From assembly GCA_022539475.1 (NCBI GenBank), contig VCMS01000372.1, positions 1 to 46,823 on the forward strand: a DNA stretch of 46,823 nt, given 5' to 3'. Origin of the DNA: Gracilaria domingensis. Lineage: Eukaryota; Rhodophyta; Florideophyceae; Gracilariales; Gracilariaceae. Made by a program: the position numbers and the translations under genes. The notes under the pieces are model-generated. The model ran no database searches. It worked only from the letters and a program-made list of their open reading frames with translations, and had not been told where the DNA came from. The first letter of the stretch is position 1. Each line of letters begins with the position of its first letter. Below are positions 10,858-21,293 of the stretch, in pieces.

Positions 10858-11188
10858 TGTGGAGACACTGAAACGTCTGTGAAGCGCATGTTGCTCAAGG
10901 ACGTTGCAGTCTGGTTAAACTGCAACGTCCGCATGGAGCAACATGGTGCAAGACGTTGCACTGCACACTGGTGCAGTGGTTGGCAGTGACAAGTCAGCAG
11001 AGCGTTCCAAACGGGCTGCTCTCTAATTAGAAGAAGAGCGAGCACGGAAAATACAAACATTAGTTGTAGTCTGTGACTTAGTTGCTGGAAGCTAGTGAAA
11101 GATAAAAGGGTAGCTCGAACAAGTAAACAGCGGATCGAGGAGTCGATCCAACTCCTTGTGAGACCAATCTACGTAACCCCACACAACA
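10858..11188 (+). repeat. Copia 5' LTR (copy A)
   Basis: The LTR is 331 bp, begins TGTGGAGACACTG and ends CCCCACACAACA. It contains two strong inverted repeats (10886-10944 and 10958-10977), listed separately. It matches the copy B 5' LTR exactly and differs from the 3' LTR at seven substitutions. Confidence 0.97.
10886..10944. repeat. Nested hairpin in the Copia LTR
   Basis: The outer stem is CATGTTGCTC (10886-10895) pairing with GAGCAACATG (10935-10944). The inner stem is GGACGTTGCAGT (10898-10909) pairing with ACTGCAACGTCC (10918-10929). Both are perfect, so the 59 bases could fold as one long two-segment hairpin with an eight-base loop. A second perfect stem, CACTGCAC/GTGCAGTG, lies at 10958-10977. 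The pairing is retained in the 3' LTR. Confidence 0.9.
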
Positions 11189-11274
11189 GGTTATCGGGCT
11201 TACTACGAACTACTGTCGCGTGTTGCGGTTCTTTTTTTTTCTTTCTCTAGTGCGTTTGAGGCTACCGCATCGTC

Positions 11275-12321
11275 ATGGACGACACCTTTGTCGACGTTGC
11301 GAAGCTTCGCATTCCGCTTTTAAAGGCGCATAACTAATTCATGCGGTCGCACAAAATGGAGCTGGTGTTGCGCTCCGAAGGCGTGTGGCCTCTGGTCACT
11401 GGCGCTGATCGTAAACCGGAGGACGAAGACGCTGTAGAGAAGTTCGAAAAAAAGAAGGATATTGCTCTGACCTGCATACTCCTCTCCGTACATGAATCCT
11501 GTGTGGCATCGGTGATGACAATACGGGACCCGGCAAAGATATGGAAGACGCTAAAGTCGAACTTCGAAATGGTATCGCAGGCGAGCATAGATGCGCTACT
11601 GGAACAGTATCAGGATATGAAGATGACAACGGATGAACGTGTGCTTGACTACACCAATCGACTTACAGTCATCGAGATGAAGCTGAATAGTATCGGACAC
11701 ACTCTGTCTGATGCCGAAAGGCTTAGAGCGATCCTGAGGGGCCTCACAAACGACTTTGATGTGACACCTGAAGTCATAAATCAGACTGGAACTACTCTGA
11801 AGGACGCCGTACCGCGCTTGATCGCCCGTGAGGGGCAGTTGTTGAAGGACAGTCGGTCCTCTAGATCCACTTCGGGACATGTGAGAGCACTACAGGCGCG
11901 TACGAAGAAGACTTCGGAAGACCGGAAATGCTTCTTTTGTAACAAGAAAGGTCACATCAAGAAGAACTGCTGGGACAATCCTCGTAGTAAGAGTTACAAA
12001 GGAAAGAAGAACGGCCATGAAGAGAAGCATTCGGATTGTGGAAATGGAAACGATGGTGTGGCCGGGATCGTCGCTGCACTGGTAGTGGTTGCTTTTGAAG
12101 ATGAAGAGGCACCAGTGATGGAAACGCTTGATGTATCTGACGCGAATGGATGTCGAGAGAACATCGTATTGAAGGAAGCCGGATACATTGCAAATCACCG
12201 AGTTCATGAGGGACAGGAGTTCTCATGGTACTTGGACTCAGGTGCATCGAAACACATGATAAAAGCCAGAGCTACTTCGTTCATGGCGTCCATTCCTCCA
12301 CGAAGAAGACCGTATCAGTAG
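11275..12321 (+). pseudogene. Copia gag and start of protease (copy A)
   Basis: An ATG at 11275 opens a frame that stops at codon 21 (TAA, 11335-11337). The same frame resumes at ATG 11341 and runs to 12321. It encodes a UBN2-type gag and a CCHC zinc knuckle (CFFCNKKGHIKKNC, nt 11929-11970). It reaches the aspartic protease motif LDSGAS, with the catalytic Asp codon at 12235. Shortly after (about 12255-12270) the frame shifts and protease/integrase continues in another frame. The early TAA replaces a codon in the N-terminal gag motif, so translation would need reinitiation at 11341. Both lesions are also in copy B. Confidence 0.9.
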
Positions 12322-13244
12322 GAAACGGTGCAAAGCTACGAGTGAATGGACAGGGTAGTGTAGAATGTTGGATTCGTGCAACAGAAGGTCAACGCGAGAA
12401 GATTGTTCTTAACGACGTGCTCTACGTGCCGGAGCTTATCTGTAATCTGCTGTCCGTGAGCTCTATTCGTCGTCACGGATACATGACGGGGTTCATGTCT
12501 GACAATGAAGGATCAGGGATCACCGTAATTGTGGACCAGAGTAGCCTGAGGATTCTGACAATAGGGAAGGAACTCGATGAAGGACTGTACGAAATCAAGC
12601 TTGCTCCATCTGACAACCGAGAAATTAACGTTTTGATTGCGCAGGACGGAGAAAACTATGCGCTAACCTGGCATAGACGTCTCGGCCACGCAAGCTTAGA
12701 CTACATTCGGAAGACTCTGCGAATCATCAACGGCGTACGACAGGTACCGATACACGACTTCGGACACTGCGAATCGTGTGCGGAAGGCAAAGCCACTCGA
12801 GCACCGCGGAAGCCAAGCGATGCATCGAAGAAGAACATGGAGGTTCTTGACCTTGTCCACTCAGACGTCATGGGACCCATGAATGTTGAGAGCTTGTCAA
12901 AGGCGAAGTACACGGTGACGATTTATGACGACAAGACTCGTCTGTCAGCAGTGCGGTTCACACGAACACGGGCGCAAGTAGGAGACCGAATCAAGGACAT
13001 GATCACCTTGTTTGAGACTCAGTCTGGACCAGAGCTGAAGCGGTTCAGGTTTGACAACGCTGGCGAGTATTTGTCCGGTGCAATGCAGAACTGGTTGAAC
13101 AGCAAAGAAGTGTTCATGGAACCGAGTCCGGCATACAGCCCTGAGTCCAACGGAAAGGCGGAGAGACTCAATCGTACACTGAATAAAAAGGCTCGAACGA
13201 TGTTACGGACGATTGAAGGGACACCACGCAGTCGCCAACTGTGA
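12225..13244 (+). pseudogene. Copia protease end and integrase (copy A)
   Basis: The frame takes over after the protease active site. It includes the GAG-pre-integrase zinc-binding region (HRRLGH then CESCAEGKA) and the integrase core with its acidic triad: Asp in HSDVMGP, Asp in FDNAGEYLS and Glu in ESNGKAERLNR. It ends with TGA at 13242-13244, where the family normally continues (AEAV...NYIRNR follows in frame). Two more in-frame stops occur at 13365 (TGA) and 13413 (TAA) before the frame reopens into the reverse transcriptase linker. Confidence 0.9.
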
Positions 13245-13412
13245 GCAGAAGCCGTAAAAACAGCGAACTACATCCGGAACCGCACATTCGTTCGGCGCGA
13301 AGGGGAGCCTCACATGACTCAGATAGAGGCTTTCACTGGTATCAAGCCTAATCTAGCGCACTTTTGAACCTTCGGGGCACAATGTTATGTACACATCCCG
13401 AGGGAGCGCCGT

Positions 13413-14423
13413 TAACGTAGTGCAAAGTACGATAAGCGTGCCATCAAGGGGATCCTTGTCGGGTATGAGAGGGGCAAGTGCTACAGTGTGTACATTCCGA
13501 ACGAGAACAAAGTGATTGTGTCTCAAGATGTCACATTCAATGAGAAGATGACTGGATGGAAGCCTGAATCTGAGAGTGAATCTTTCCCTGGACCAGAGAA
13601 AGTCTACCTCAGTGATTTAGACCACTGTGAAGAGGATCATGAAGTGCAGATGGATGTGAAGCAAGAAGATATGGCTGGAAAGGAAGCAAAGAAGCAGGAC
13701 GATCAGAAGCAGGAAGATTTAGTGGATGATGAAGTGAAGGAAGAAGAAGAGTTTGTGGACGCACAAGTGGAGTATTCCTACAACCCGGAGCTTGTGACTC
13801 ACTACCCAGATGAGCCAAGAAGGTCCAGTCGATCCCGCCAAGCACCCAATCGATACACACCAGACGCCACCATGGCATTACTCACCACTAGGGCCTTGGG
13901 GAACCCTGTGGGCGACAGTCCACTGACTGTTCGTGAAGCTCTGCAGGGAAACGACGCCGAAAACTGGCGAGCATCCATTTGTGAGGAGATGGATCATATG
14001 GACCAGAGATCTGTATGGGAACTAGTTCCGCCTCCAGAGAACTGCCGACCTATCAGTAGCAGCTGGATTTTTCTCAAGAAGCGATATGAGACAGGCCAGA
14101 TAGAGCGATACCGTGCACGATTGGTAGCTCGAGGCTTCTCACAGCATTCTGGACTAGATTATGAGGAACTGTTTCCCTTGTTGTGAAGTATGGTACAGTT
14201 AGAGCCGTACTATTGCACATGGTGGCCAATGATCTTGATGCTATTCAGTTTGATGTTAGAACTGCGTTCCTGTATGGTGATCTCACTGAAGACCTTTACA
14301 TGAAACAACCGGAAGGCTTCATAAATGAGCAATGTATGTAAGGATCACGTGTACAAGCTTAAGAAGGCCATTCATGGCCTCAAGAAGGCATTGCGCGCAT
14401 AGAGGGACACGTTTAAGGCTATC
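13413..14423 (+). pseudogene. Copia linker and reverse transcriptase, N-terminal half (copy A)
   Basis: After the stop at 13413 the frame reads ILVGYE and an acidic, glutamate/lysine-rich spacer (about 13600-13790). Then comes the Copia RT domain with the WELVPPPE and RLVARGFSQ signatures. A frameshift near 14180 moves the continuation (FDVRTAFLYGDL) to another frame. A further shift near 14335 and a TAG at about 14400 (tryptophan site) follow. Confidence 0.85.
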
Positions 14424-15497
14424 ATGAAGAAGATTGGATGCACTGTGTCTGAGAACGACCCTGGTCTCTTCCTTTATAACAGTGGTGAGGGACGGGTGAC
14501 CATTCTTGTGTACGTGGATGACGGTATCATTGTCGGCGGAGGCAGAGACATGTTGCTAGAATTTGTGAAGAAATTACAAGCCCATGTCGACCTTAGGGTC
14601 TACGATGAGCCACGAAAGTTTCTCGGGATGCTCATCGAACGTAGCGCTGACAGAAAGTCTTTCCGTCTACACAATCAACCGATGATAGAGCGCCTGGCTG
14701 CCCAGTTTCATGTACAGGATGGTGCCAAAGTTACCGTTACTCTCCAGAACACAACCTTGACAAAGGCGTCAGATGTTAATGAAGATGTTGAAAATCTCCC
14801 TTACAGAGAACTGGTAGGCTCTTTGCTGCCTCTGGCTAACACTGTGCGTCCTGACATCGCTTTTTCCGTCTCGTATCTCTCGCGCTTCATGCAGCAGTAC
14901 TCGCGCGAACACTAGAGTGCGGCTATGAATGTTCTCAAGTACCTTAGCACCACGAAAGATGCTAAGATTGTGTATCGTGCTGATGATACTGTTGGACTTG
15001 AAGAAACTTTAGATGCAGACTTTGCTGGCGATAGAGAGGACAGGAAGTCTACTAGTGGCTTCATCTTTAAGTATGCTGGAGGACCTATTTCGTGGAGAAG
15101 CAAGAAGCAGACTATTGTAGCGCAGTCTACTCTAGAAGCGGAATATGTTGCAATGTCCTTCGCTGTTCGAGAGGGAGTGTGGCTACGACGATTATTTAAC
15201 GAACTGCGTGGACACGAAGCTCTGAGAAGTATTGACATCTTCGGAGATAATCAGGGCATGATTTCTTTGTGCCATGATGAAGTTCTGAACGAGAAAACAA
15301 AGCACATCGAAGTTAAATATCATCTCGTGAAAGACTCTGTGGAACGTGGACTTGTGCGAGTTGGCTACAGGAGAAGCAGTGGATTAGCTGCATATTTATT
15401 AACGAAGCGCCACAACACTAAGACGCACAGACGTCTTTGCAAGATGTTTGGTATGACATTGGTGCGTTTGGATCGAGAGGGAGTGTGGAGACACTGA
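14424..15497 (+). pseudogene. Copia reverse transcriptase C-terminal half and RNase H (copy A)
   Basis: The segment contains the RT catalytic YVDD box (nt 14511-14522) and a thumb region. After a stop near 14913 comes the Copia-type RNase H (DADFAGDREDRKSTSG, EAEYVA, GDNQG and KHIEVKYH). The last frame ends 14 bases inside the 3' LTR (TGA 15495-15497), overlapping the polypurine tract. Confidence 0.9.
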
Positions 15498-15814
15498 AAC
15501 GTCTGTGAAGCACATGTTGCTCAAGGACGTTGCAGTCTGGTTAAACTGCAACGTCCGCATGGAGCAACATGGTGCAAGACGTTGCACTGCACCCTGGTGC
15601 AGTGGTTGGCAGTGACAAGTCAGCAGAGCGTTCCAAGCGGGCTGCTCTCTAATTAGAAGAAGAGCGAGCACGGAAAATACAAACATTAGTTGTAGTCTGT
15701 GACTTAGTTGCTGGAAGCTAGTGAAAGATAGAAAGGTAGCTCGAACAAGTAAACAGCGGATCGAGGAGTCGATCCAACCCCTTGTGAGACCAATCTACGT
15801 ACCCCCACACAACA
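15484..15814 (+). repeat. Copia 3' LTR (copy A)
   Basis: 331 bp, same ends as the 5' LTR, with seven substitutions relative to it. It is followed by the TSD GTTAC (15815-15819). Confidence 0.97.
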
Positions 15815-18777
15815 GTTACGAGATCTTGTTCGCCTCCACGTCCGTCACATACTGATAGTCATAGAACCCATACTCATCGACCATGACCATTACGCAAGAT
15901 TGGAAGGAAGGGAGATCATATCCAATCTCGCCGAAGCTGCAGCGCTGCCAACCATGACATCTACCATGCGATCCGATATCGATCAACAAGACGAATTCGT
16001 GCGTAACACTACCGCCAGAGCGTTTGCTGTTGTTACTTCTGCGCGTGCTGTTCCGTCTTTGCTTTCATTTCTAAGAGCAGTATGTGGAAGCAAGGAGTCA
16101 TGGGAAGCTCGCCAAACCGGTATCAATACTGTGGAGCAAATAGCAATTCTCATGGGTGTTCCCTTGCTTCCCAATTTGAAGGAACTTGTTGAAATCACCC
16201 AGGGCGGCCTGCAGAATGAGCAAGGAAAGGCAAGACTTATCACAGCTCACCCACTCGCAAATCTTGTGGAGGCATCTGCCCCGTATGGGATTGAATCTTT
16301 TGAATCTGTCTCAGGAGCTCTATGGAGCGGGATTCTGTTGCATGGGGGAAATTTGTGTCAGCATCCTTGGAAGACATTGGGTTTATGATGCCCCTTATGG
16401 AGCCGAAGGAGGCAAACGAAGTGGCAAAAGATGTAAATCTGATCTTGATTCGGGAATTCATATCCCCGGATGAAGAAATGAAGACCGTGGTCCTCGAAGT
16501 CGTCATGCAATGTGTTTCTTGTTCAGGGGTTGATCCAAGGTACGTGAGGGAAGATATTGCTACTGAGTACTTTCGTTGTTTTCAGATTCGTCGAATTGCT
16601 CTTGACCAACAAAATTTCCGTGCTGTCGTAGACAATACTCTGCAAATCGCTTTCAAAATTGGCGTAACGTTGCGTCAATAAATCGAAACGATGTTAATAA
16701 ATCGAAACAGTAAAATGACCCCTACAGCGCACATTTGGCGCCAACTCTGAGCGCAAAATGGACTCAACCGAACTCCATCTACTCCAGAGCCCAATTAACT
16801 TTTCCGTTGCCCAACGTTTTCGCGGCAACGCTAAGAAGAAACACTGCCAAAGCAATAGGCAATAATCGCTGCTGTTGGTAGAGCATTTGGCGGCCGCAAC
16901 ACGCACTTGATGCAAGCGATACGCATCAGCCAGGTACAGAGAGCCTAAGAGCTACCAAGAAGAGTAGAAGAACAGCTCAAAAGCTGCAAGATTAACGCCT
17001 GGCTGTGTGTTCTAGCAGCATCGCGTTGCATTCGATCGCTTAGAAGAGCTCTTGAAGAGCTCGTGAGCGCTCAAGGAAGACTTCTCTGAATGGTGAGGTC
17101 GCTCAAGTGTTTATTTGCAATAAATACCGATTTAGTGATGCTCGTAAAACAAGCAAGCTGTTTTTGAGGCTCATCTTTGATGACATGAAAGTGCGAGCTT
17201 GCTTTCAATTCATTTGAAAGTCGGCGAACATCGAAAGGGGGGTCTTTCTCGCTCTCTGACGCAAGATGAGCACGTAAAGGTAAGAAGTTTCGAAGATACG
17301 CTCATTTCTTGGAGTCAGATTCGGCCAAAATCTGACCGTTTCGATTTATTGACGGAACGTTACCTGATGTCTTGGGCCATCTTGTTGAAGATTTAGAGGA
17401 TGAGTGGGGTCCTTACAGATGCATGGTTCTCGAAACAGTTGAAAACGTTACTGACAAACTAGGTCTATTGGGTGTAAACTGTACTCTAGAGCCCAGGCTT
17501 ATTGATGGTTTGCTTTTTTCTTTTTCAAGCTCAAGGAAATTATAGTGATTCTGCGAGTACGCTAAGGGCCTTGTCCGTCGTTGTTCAAAAACTGAGTCTC
17601 AGGGCAAAACCATACCTTCAGCAGATCGTAGGTATCGTGAAAATGGGGCTTAAACAACAAGAGTGCCAAGATTCGTGAACATGCGGCGGATCTGGTCAGT
17701 GACATCGCATCAGTCATGAAAGCTTGTGATGAAGACGCCTTAATGGCATATATGGGCACTGATTATTTCGAGTATCTTTGAGAGAAATTCCATAATGTGT
17801 TGGGATCAATCCTTGATGCTATGAAGTCGATCGTAGAAGTAATAGGCATCAACGATATGCAACCGCGCAATTAACGAGCTTCTGCCAAGCCTGACTCCAA
17901 TTCTGAAGAATAGGCACGAAAAAGTGCAAGAGTTTTGTATCATTCTTGTAGAAAAGATTGCAAACAAGGGAGCGCACATTGTATCTCCTAAGAAGTGAAT
18001 GAGGATATGCTTTGGGCTTCTTTAGCTCTCAAAGCGCCTATAAAGGCTATCAGAAAGTCTGCTGTTGTCACATTTGGATATAGTGTGAAAGCCATTGGAC
18101 CAAGTAATGTACTAACATTCTTGTTGAATAATCTCAAGCTTCAGAAACGAACACAACGTGTTTGCAAGACGGTGGCAATTGAAATTGTAGCAGAAACGTG
18201 CCAGCCGTATACTGTACTTCTTTCAATGACGAACGGGTATCAAATTTCAGAACTACATGTACAAAATGGAATCCTCAATTCGCTTTCTTTCCTGTTTTAG
18301 TATATTCGAGATATGGCCGGAGACTACATATATGCAGTGACTCTAATGTTAGAAGATGCATTGATTCATCGTGATCTCGTACATAGACAAACGGCATGTA
18401 CTGCTGTTGGACATCTTGCGCTCGGTGTTCGTAGGCTCGTTCTTGAAGACGCTCTTGAGCATCTTCTGAACCCCGTATTGCCTAACATATTCGAAACTAG
18501 TCCGCATGAAATCAATGCCGTGATCTCGGCCATACAGGGATGTGCCATGGCCTTGGGCCCGGGGCCAATACTCATGTATCTACTTCAAGGACTGTTCCAT
18601 CCAGCCAAGAAGGTGCGAGAAGTGTACTGGCGGATATACAATGGTATTTGTATATATGCTCACGAAGGTCTCGTACCATCTTATCCGAATGTCACTACTG
18701 CTGACATACAAGCAAGAGTAGACGAACAGCTCAACAATGATCGCTACGAGCGGCAGGAACTGTTCCTATGTATATGA
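15815..18777 (+). pseudogene. SF3B1: SF3B1 relic, HEAT-repeat C-terminal part
   Basis: Host coding sequence resumes after Copia with [13 protein letters not shown] and [15 protein letters not shown], near-identical to SF3B1 HEAT repeats. It continues through ILIREFISPDEEMK, DLVHRQT and LQGLFHPAKKVREVYW, ending YERQELFLCI then TGA at 18775-18777. The C-terminus is therefore complete. Lesions are a frameshift near 16330, the TIR element at 16672-17355, frameshifts near 17515, 17655, 17865 and 18025, and stops at 17779 (TGA at a glycine site), 17996 (TGA at the conserved tryptophan before MRIC) and 18298 (TAG at a glutamate site). SF3B1 is essential in eukaryotes, so an intact copy should exist elsewhere; this locus is a pseudogene. 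Confidence 0.92.
16672..17355. mobile_element. 684-bp non-autonomous TIR element inserted in SF3B1
   Basis: The ends carry an 18-bp perfect terminal inverted repeat, CGTCAATAAATCGAAACG at the left and its complement at the right. They are flanked by a 6-bp duplication AACGTT (16666-16671 and 17356-17361). Removing the element and one TSD restores the SF3B1 frame (KIGVTLPDVLGHLVEDL), which fixes the boundaries. A partial second copy of the TIR core (AATAAATCGAAAC) lies just inside the left end. No transposase is encoded, so it is MITE-like. The superfamily is not assigned. Confidence 0.9.
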
Positions 18778-19108
18778 TCATGAATATGTTTTCGGCTTCT
18801 TTTCTCGTAATGAGATATTAAAGCTTGGGCTGAACCGCTGTGCAAATTCACTAGAGCAATACCAGTGAGCAAGCAGGCTGAGGTTAGTATCAATGTCCTC
18901 GATGCTGTGGTTGAAAGCCATGCTTAAAGAGGAAATACTGAGCTCTCGTCCGATATAACATGGTTGATGAGATTTCAAGTTCTGGAATAGCTGTCCTGTG
19001 AGGAGACAGAGCAGCTTGCATAGCTAATTTTGCCGTTCTGCAGTTCTTTACCGAACACGTACTGTCACTTCGCCCAGTTACTTCATATCTGGAAAACAAG
19101 ACGATGTC
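18778..19108. other. Spacer between SF3B1 and transposase
   Basis: No gene or clear TIR was found in these 331 bases. They probably include the SF3B1 3' flank and the upstream end of the transposon. Confidence 0.5.
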
Positions 19109-20671
19109 TTGTCCTTGTGGAACGATAAAAAAGATTCTGAGAATGTGGTGCTGCGATGTCCTACGAAAAACATTCCAAGAAGACAGGTGTTGGCAGGTCA
19201 GCCACGCGAAGGAAAAAGTCGGTGCAAATCATCAACTGGTAGCTTAGGGCCATTATATGAGTTCATGAATCAGGAAATAGGAAACTCGAAAAAAAAAGAT
19301 TTCCAAATTTCGTATGCACAGTTGTTACATGAGTTCCGCGGATTTGTGAACGTCTATCGTGTGCACTCATCTACAGAGCCCACTTCGAGAAGATTCAGTG
19401 TGTCTGTCTTCACCTCTTACAGAATGAAAAGCCCACCTCTGCTCTGTCGAAAACGTCGTGAACGCTGCCATATACAGAAAGAAAACTATAAGCATCAAGT
19501 TTGTTTACATGTTTTGTGCTCAATCTTATGTGCTGCTGCAGCATCTTCTTCTAATGACGATCGTACAAACCTGCGCATTATCCGTGCTCGTACTCGGTTT
19601 AATTTTCTGCAACACATGGCTTCTCTAACAAACTTTATGTTTCGACGTATGTACAGAATGTCAAAAGCACAGTTCATGACCGTGTATCATTTGATTTTTA
19701 GTTCTTTAAAACGACTACAACGTGATGAGAGCAACTTGGCACGATCAGTTCCTGTTGAGGTCATGCTCTGCGTGACAATGCGTCTACTTGCTGGTGCGAG
19801 TTATTTAGATGTCGGATGGCCATACGGCATATCGAAATCAACTGTTTACTGTATCTTCAATGAGACACTTCTAGCTTTGGACAAATGCTTACCTCGTATC
19901 TCGTTTTCAGTGACTGAAGAAGAGTGTAGAGCTAACGCGAAACAGTTTCAGGAAATGCGACGAAGCCCATTCCATGGGGTTATTGCAGCTCTTGATGGCG
20001 TTGCTGTGGAGATTCGCCGTCCTCAATTACGTTAAGTTGCTGATCCTAAAAAGTACTTCAACAGGAAAGGATTCTTTGCGATCTGTGTTCAAGCCGCAGT
20101 ACAAGCCAACTACAAATTTTGTTTTGTATCAGCAAGGCATGCAGGTGGGACTCACGACGCAACGGCGTTCTGCGCTACAGAGCTCTATCAGCTACTGACT
20201 GGTAATACGCTGCCCAGTTGGGCTGCAGTGTTTGGTGATGACCCGTATTCTAATGAACACAGAATTGTGACTCCATATCCTGGAAAGAACTTGTCAATGA
20301 AGGAGGAATCTTTTAATGCGTATCATTCATCTTGTCGTATCTGTATGGAGCAGGCTTTTGGCGTACTTGTATCTAGGTTTGGTATCTTTTGGTCCGCGCT
20401 TCGGTATGCACTGCCGAAGTGCACTTTGATTATTATGGTTGCCTGCAAGCTCCATAATTTTATGATTGATAATGCAGACAGTGATGCCTTCGAAGTGCCT
20501 GCACATCATGAAAAAAACTTTGTTTCAGGTGTTCCTGTAATTCATTTTCAAGATCTCTGTCATATGGAGAGAGACAATGTGAGATCCAGAAATAGGCGGA
20601 CGGAAAGATCAGAGTTGCGTGATAGTATTGCCGATAAACTCCAGCGAGTAAGGCTCCTTAGGAGAAGGTAG
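19109..20671 (+). pseudogene. PIF/Harbinger-like DDE transposase, one in-frame stop
   Basis: A single frame of about 520 codons is interrupted only by TAA at 20033-20035. It matches the DDE_Tnp_4 / HARBI1-like nuclease architecture: an N-terminal helical region with SKSTVYCIFNE, then the catalytic triad D (AALDGVAVEI, codon 19994), D (GGTHDATAF, codon 20156) and E (EQAFGVLVSRF, codon 20348), and the CKLHNFMID signature. The start is uncertain; likely ATG codons are at 19264 or 19423. The stop lies in the loop between the first Asp and the YFNRKG motif. It could arise from a single C-to-T change in a glutamine codon. Restored by suppression, the triad would be complete. Confidence 0.88.
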
Positions 20672-21005
20672 TCTGCTTGCATTGTGGATGAGATTCTGCG
20701 GGCCATTGTGATTGACGACCTGCACCACATCAAGAAGCGCAGCTTTGTTGTGCCGTTTGTTTGCGACTGTCGCATCCTGAGTGACGTGCTTCGTCGCATT
20801 GCAGAGGAGTCCGGTCAACAGCCAGATTTGCAGCCTGAAGGCCATAGATGACGATGGGCTCAACATGTTTGCAAAGGAGATCGGCGCCTCACTGGATCTC
20901 TTGGGACTCAGACAGCTTCTTGGGAGGTTTCCAGTCCATCAGTTCGCCGCTGGAGGCGTTGACACTCTGGAGGAGGAAGCTCACGCGCGCGAATGTTTGC
21001 TATGA
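20672..21005 (+). pseudogene. Unidentified coding-like fragment
   Basis: Just downstream of the transposase stop, the same frame reads a coding-like stretch (DEILRAIVIDDLHHIKKRSF then VPFVCDCRILSDVLRRIAEE) to about 20850. A second frame (to 21005) then continues with DDGLNMFAKEIGASLDLLG and HQFAAGGVDTLEEEAHA. This looks like one gene with a frameshift. I do not recognise it. It may be a gene fragment caught beside the transposon. Confidence 0.35.
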
Positions 21006-21293
21006 GACGTACAGCTGCGGTACACAAGGTGAAATTTGTTCCTGGCTCTGCCGAACGCAGTAACGCGAAGCAGTGGCGCCATTCAATGACACTGTTATCT
21101 CCTGTTCTCTGAAATGCGTGCCGCATGCGATGCTGAAGATGTTCACTAAAACTGCAAGGAGGCCTAATGCTCACTGTCTGAGTTTCCAGTCCTGTCGCAT
21201 CGATTACAAACTTCCGCACAGCGTCGTTGTTTCCTGTTGCGAAGGTAAAGCAAATCATCGCAAGTGGCAATGCAGGGTTCATGGAAAGGAAAG

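Larger units (their letters stand above)
1..12954. repeat. Long direct repeat, copy A
   Basis: This segment recurs as copy B at 33946-46823. The offset is 33945 at the left edge, 33871 near base 1531, 33875 from about 3.7 to 9.7 kb, 33874 to 12321 and 33869 at the end. Copy A therefore carries about 74 extra bases, nearly all within its first 1.5 kb, as many single-base insertions relative to copy B. From about 3.1 to 12.3 kb the copies are nearly identical, with about ten substitutions. The Copia insertion, its TSD and its stop codons are shared, so the copies separated after those events. The repeat starts at window base 1 and its partner ends at the last base, so no true boundary is visible. 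Confidence 0.97.
10858..15814 (+). mobile_element. Ty1/Copia LTR retrotransposon inserted in SF3B1 (copy A, complete)
   Basis: The element is 4957 bp. It is bounded by two 331-bp LTRs with TG...CA ends and a 5-bp target duplication GTTAC (10853-10857 and 15815-15819). Domain order is gag, protease, integrase, reverse transcriptase, RNase H, which defines the Copia superfamily. Removing the element and one TSD restores the SF3B1 frame across the junction (RILYRL then RDLVRLHV). The coding region has many stops and frameshifts, so it is not autonomous. The LTRs differ at 7 of 331 positions (about 2.1%), with no indel. A purine-rich tract CGAGAGGGAG lies just before the 3' LTR (15474-15483). The primer-binding site would begin at 11189 (GGTTATCGGG); I cannot assign its tRNA. 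Confidence 0.97.

Noticed and set aside
10858..11188. Minus-strand ORF across the LTR (10854-11060 and equivalents)
   Set aside because: It is an LTR shadow frame with no codon-level support, and its recurrence reflects the LTR repeat.
11189..11215. Assignment of the Copia primer-binding site to a specific tRNA
   Set aside because: The sequence after the LTR only loosely resembles known Copia primer sites; without a tRNA set I cannot assign it.
8344..17998. UGA read as tryptophan (variant genetic code)
   Set aside because: Three TGA codons fall at tryptophan sites. Others fall at glycine (17779) and probable arginine (13365) sites, TAA and TAG stops occur too, and TGG is used normally. Pseudogene decay explains it better.
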